A stretch of DNA of 8,073 nt from Pseudomonadota bacterium (lineage in GTDB: Bacteria > Pseudomonadota > Alphaproteobacteria > Sphingomonadales > Sphingomonadaceae). Under the pieces are notes generated by a model, which worked only from the letters and a program-made list of their open reading frames with translations, ran no database searches and was not told the DNA's origin. Positions 5,652 to 8,073 of this stretch are shown piece after piece. The stretch lies in assembly GCA_023424275.1 (NCBI GenBank), contig JAFAED010000303.1:1-8073 (forward strand), given 5' to 3'. The position numbers and the translations under genes are program-made. Each line of letters begins with the position of its first letter. Position 1 is the first letter of the stretch.

Positions 5652-6352
5652 CGCCTCCCCGCCCCGCCGTTAATCCGGACAGCGCGATTTTCGTGCGGAT
5701 GGCTGTCGCCTGCCTTCTGATCGTCATCACGGGTTTCACATGGAATGCCGCCCTGGGACGCATTCTTCCCGGTGTCCTCTCTTTGGCGACCCTTTTGCAC
5801 CTGATCCTTTTTCTAGGGTGGAACGTCATCGCGATTGTTCAGCCCCTTTTTGCGGGACGAGCGATGCACCACCTCCATCGAAAGATTGGGTGGTGCGCCG
5901 TTTTGCTGGCGCTCGGCATGTGCGTCAGCGGTCTCTGGGTCACCACGACCGCGATCGCCGCCGGCAGGGCACAGCCGGCGAACATCTTCATGATGCTGAA
6001 TATTCTGACGGTCATCTGCTTTGCCGGACTGGTCGGCGCGGCCATGATGATGCGGCGCCGAACCGATTGGCACGGCCGGTTGCTGACCTGTGCGACGATC
6101 CTGCTGACAGGCCCCGCCTGGGCGCGCCTGTTGCCGATGCAATCGCTTGGCGGAGCAGGCCTGTTCGCAATCTCCGGATGCGTCATTCTGATCGCCAGCT
6201 GGGGCGCCGCCCACGATCGGCGTCGCCGCGGCCGCGTTCACCCGGCCTGGTATTGGGGCGCGGCGACGGCCGCAATCATCGGCCCCCTTACGCCGCTACT
6301 CGCCTTCATGCCGGTTTTCGATCAATGGGTCTCGGCGCATCTCGCGCGATGA
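5645..6352 (+). CDS. Multi-pass inner-membrane protein of unknown function
   Basis: This 235-residue protein has six or seven hydrophobic segments, at about 17-35, 46-68, 80-100, 114-135, 146-165, 170-187 and 205-223. Polar residues likely to matter sit at or near membrane faces: H52, W59 and Q66 in the second segment, then H78-R79 and G82 (H-R-K-I-G-W), D141-W142-H143-G144-R145 before the fifth, and P157/R161. The pattern His...Trp...Gln...His-Arg-x-x-Gly and Asp-x-His-x-Arg resembles small polytopic proteins with possible heme- or metal-ligand histidines (DUF2306-like), but that is a resemblance and not an identification. The start codon is inside the end of the LuxR-type gene (ATGCTGA overlap), with AGGAG at 5633-5637, 7 bases ahead. 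This is tight translational coupling, and the membrane protein may be the sensor partner or the target of that regulator. Confidence 0.75.
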   Translation: MLTPPRPAVNPDSAIFVRMAVACLLIVITGFTWNAALGRILPGVLSLATLLHLILFLGWNVIAIVQPLFAGRAMHHLHRKIGWCAVLLALGMCVSGLWVTTTAIAAGRAQPANIFMMLNILTVICFAGLVGAAMMMRRRTDWHGRLLTCATILLTGPAWARLLPMQSLGGAGLFAISGCVILIASWGAAHDRRRRGRVHPAWYWGAATAAIIGPLTPLLAFMPVFDQWVSAHLAR

Positions 6353-6430
6353 TGCGCGGCAACAGACCGTCCGCTTTTCGGCATCGGGACGACAGAGAGC
6401 TGCCGAAGCCTCGACATATGCCCTGAAAAG
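6353..6430. terminator. Convergent intergenic region with a weak hairpin
   Basis: Between the membrane-protein stop and the hotdog-gene stop, TTCGGCA (6377-6383) pairs with TGCCGAA (6401-6407) over a 17-base loop. The position suits a terminator serving both converging genes, but the stem is short and no T-run follows, so the call is weak. Confidence 0.3.
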
Positions 6431-7378
6431 CTATGAGCCGTAGAGCGCCTCAAAGTCCTGCGCATAGCCGGCATAACTATCCTTCAGCGTCGCCATGTTG
6501 AGCAGCATTTCGGCGCACGGCTGCGCAGCACCGGGCCGGAAAGCGCGTGTCCGCGTCCAGGCGCTTTCGGTTCGCCGGCTGCCACTCAGCGCAACGACCT
6601 CGCGCTCGATCTCGAAAGCTTCGCCGACGATCAGCGGTCCGTCGAGCAGGCGAATCTCCTGGTCCGCGAAGAGTCCTACCGACGGCCCACGCGCCGAAAA
6701 TTCTGGGTGGCCCTGATAGCCGAATAGGACGCTGATCATTTCCATCGGAATGATTGGATCGCCGAACGGCGACGAACCGGAATACCAGGACGAGGCCTCG
6801 GTGATCCGTTCGAGCTTTTCACGCAGCGAGAAAGGATAGAGCGCGCCCATATGCTGATCAGCCGCCATTTCCGCGGATCGGCGGCCACTCTTCTGGCCGA
6901 CCGAAATGCCGTGCAGAAGCACCGGCTGTTCCAGCGACGGGAGCCCGGCCAGCCGTTCTTCGAGCGCCGTGGGTCCGGCATCACCCAGCGAGGCCGTCCC
7001 CCGCAGCACCTCGGTGCCGTCGCGCTTCTCCATCCAGATGGCAGCGATACCGGACGTCCCGCCCGGCGCGATAAAGGCGCGGACCTCTTCGCCTTCGTAG
7101 ACGGGGTTCCGATAATGGGCCGACAGGCAACCACGGGTGAACCAGTCGCGCCCGAACACCGCTTCGCCCAGCGGTGCGAACTGGCTGAAGTGCGTGGGGC
7201 CCTCGATCGTGCCGCCCTTGAAGCCGAGCTTTTGCGCCGTCATGTCATCATGAATCGAAGCGTGGTCGTCATAACTCTGGTCCGAGAGCATTTGGCGCGG
7301 GCCACGCCAAGGACCCGCGAGAGCGCCATTCTCTTCGGAAATGGGAACCAAAAAGGCTTCGGAAGAGAAGTCTCGCAT
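6431..7378 (-). CDS. Double-hotdog MaoC-like hydratase/dehydratase family protein
   Basis: This 315-residue protein appears to contain two hotdog folds. The first (about 25-130) carries Y-D-D-H-A-S-I-H-D-D (36-45), with D38 and H43 five residues apart. This is the spacing of the catalytic Asp/His pair in MaoC-like and PhaJ-type (R)-enoyl-CoA hydratases, and G-T-I-E-G-P (56-61) sits where such enzymes have a conserved glycine turn. The second half (about 175-295) resembles a hotdog without that pair (F-A-D-Q-E-I-R-L, 237-244). An acyl-CoA hydratase or dehydratase acting on a fatty-acid, steroid or aromatic-derived CoA ester is therefore likely; the substrate is unknown. GAGGA (7387-7391) lies 8 bases before the ATG at 7378. 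The gene stands alone and is divergent from the TetR-type gene, which may repress it. It could also be a non-catalytic binding protein if the dyad alignment is wrong. Confidence 0.7.
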   Translation of the reverse strand: MRDFSSEAFLVPISEENGALAGPWRGPRQMLSDQSYDDHASIHDDMTAQKLGFKGGTIEGPTHFSQFAPLGEAVFGRDWFTRGCLSAHYRNPVYEGEEVRAFIAPGGTSGIAAIWMEKRDGTEVLRGTASLGDAGPTALEERLAGLPSLEQPVLLHGISVGQKSGRRSAEMAADQHMGALYPFSLREKLERITEASSWYSGSSPFGDPIIPMEMISVLFGYQGHPEFSARGPSVGLFADQEIRLLDGPLIVGEAFEIEREVVALSGSRRTESAWTRTRAFRPGAAQPCAEMLLNMATLKDSYAGYAQDFEALYGS

Positions 7379-7547
7379 TCAGATCATCCTCATTTTATAG
7401 TTTGACTGTCAGAAGCTTCGTGCCGATGATCCTATGGAAAAGCCAGATATTATCCATTAGGCAAGTCAGCATCATGATACAGGAATTCTTTATGGTGGTG
7501 CTGTCACACTTTTGGCTGGATCGGATCAAGGGACGGGGGACGCGCCG
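7379..7547. promoter_or_regulatory. AT-richer divergent promoter region of the hotdog and TetR-type genes
   Basis: These 169 bases are clearly richer in A and T than the rest of the window, as expected for two promoters. For the rightward gene, TTGACT (7402-7407) and GATGAT (7425-7430) stand 17 bases apart and form a plausible but imperfect sigma-70 promoter. ATCATGAT (7471-7478) and GAAGCTTC (7412-7419) are 8-bp palindromes; either could be part of an operator, but such sites are also frequent by chance. Confidence 0.45.
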
Positions 7548-8073
7548 ATGAGCCGGATGCAACCCGATCGCGAAACATTGTTCCGGCAAGTCTGGGATGC
7601 ACCGCTGCATGAAGTCGCCAAGTCGCTCGGCATGACTGCAGGAGGGGCCGCCAAACTCTGCGACCGTCTGCAGGTGCCGCGTCCCAACCGCAACTATTGG
7701 CGGCTTTCGTCCGCCGAACGGCGCGATGCGCGCCCCGCCCTTCTCCCATCGATCAAGGGAGCGGCGCCGGCAGGAAACGAGGAAACGCCCTCCGCCGGGC
7801 TGACCGGACGACGACGGCTTCCGATCGAAGCCCGACGCGCCCAGATGCTCGGCATCGCTGGACGCATTTGCCTTGAAGAGGGTATCGACGAGGTCAGCCT
7901 GAATCGCGTTGCACGCGAAGCCGGCATTTCGGAAGCGCAGGCGCATAATTGCTTCGCGCGGCGCATCGACATGTTGTCGGCGCTCGCGCGACGCGAGATC
8001 GACGAATATGAACGCTCGCGCCGCGGCGTGGTGCTCCGCGGGCGCGACCGCAACACGCAGATCGTCATGTCGA
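7548..8073 (+). CDS. TetR-family regulator with an extra N-terminal HTH-like domain (partial, runs off the window)
   Basis: The frame is open from ATG 7548 to the last base, giving 175 codons with no stop. Residues 9-53 form a small domain with the pattern V-W-D-A-P-L-H-E-V-A-K-S-L-G-M-T (15-30), then L-C-D-R-L-Q-V-P-R-P (37-46) and Y-W (50-51). This pattern is found in many short DNA-binding-like proteins. After a linker (54-94), residues about 98-145 match a TetR N-terminal DNA-binding domain: R-I-C-L-E-E-G-I-D-E-V-S (106-117), V-A-R-E-A-G-I-S (121-128), and C-F-A-R-R-I-D-M-L (135-143). The ligand-binding part lies beyond the window. GGGGGA at 7535-7540, 7 bases ahead, serves as the ribosome site; an in-frame TTG at 7512 is possible but less likely. 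Divergence from the hotdog gene suggests local repression, with an acyl-CoA or related ligand as inducer; this is inference. Confidence 0.8.
   Translation, partial: MSRMQPDRETLFRQVWDAPLHEVAKSLGMTAGGAAKLCDRLQVPRPNRNYWRLSSAERRDARPALLPSIKGAAPAGNEETPSAGLTGRRRLPIEARRAQMLGIAGRICLEEGIDEVSLNRVAREAGISEAQAHNCFARRIDMLSALARREIDEYERSRRGVVLRGRDRNTQIVMS

Noticed and set aside
7379..7399. TATAAA-like sequence just ahead of the hotdog gene as a -10 element
   Set aside because: It would place the transcription start inside or after the ribosome site, and no -35 element is found 16-18 bases upstream.
1..8073. Mobile element, phage, CRISPR or toxin-antitoxin system
   Set aside because: No transposase, integrase, terminal repeats, regularly spaced repeats or toxin/antitoxin pair could be seen.

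Overview
The window is GC-rich DNA of an alphaproteobacterium, most likely a sphingomonad (Sphingopyxis/Sphingomonas-like). This is inferred from the style of the proteins: the LuxR and TetR regulators, the X6-type sigma factor and the TPR kinase. No rRNA, tRNA, CRISPR array, insertion sequence or phage gene was seen. Two genes run off the ends of the window: an adhesin at the left edge and a TetR-type regulator at the right edge.

Left region (1-4914): a likely surface-signalling module. A trimeric-autotransporter-like adhesin (minus strand, only the first 109 codons present) diverges from an ECF sigma factor of the X6/ECF43 type (502-1008). The sigma gene converges on a minus-strand pair: a transmembrane Ser/Thr kinase with a TPR-like periplasmic part (4820-2388), followed by a protein with LGFP repeats and a C-terminal domain I do not recognise (2199-1027). 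A possible 36-residue ORF with a strong Shine-Dalgarno sequence overlaps the kinase start. In Vibrio parahaemolyticus the related pair PknT/EcfP works by the kinase phosphorylating a threonine of the sigma factor. The equivalent threonine is present here, so the reading offered is: periplasmic signal, then kinase, then phosphorylated sigma factor, then surface or envelope genes, possibly including the adhesin and the LGFP protein. The last step is inference.

Middle region (5058-6352): a LuxR-type HTH regulator and a multi-pass membrane protein overlap by 7 bases (ATGCTGA) and form a two-gene operon, transcribed divergently from the kinase.

Right region (6431-8073): a double-hotdog, MaoC-like hydratase/dehydratase candidate on the minus strand is divergent from a TetR regulator that carries an extra HTH-like domain at its N-terminus. 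The layout suggests that the TetR protein controls the shared 169-base promoter region.

The main structural oddities are a perfect 14-bp hairpin inside the sigma-factor coding sequence, a hairpin whose arms hold the stop codons of two convergent genes, and a cluster of inverted repeat and palindrome just upstream of the LGFP gene.
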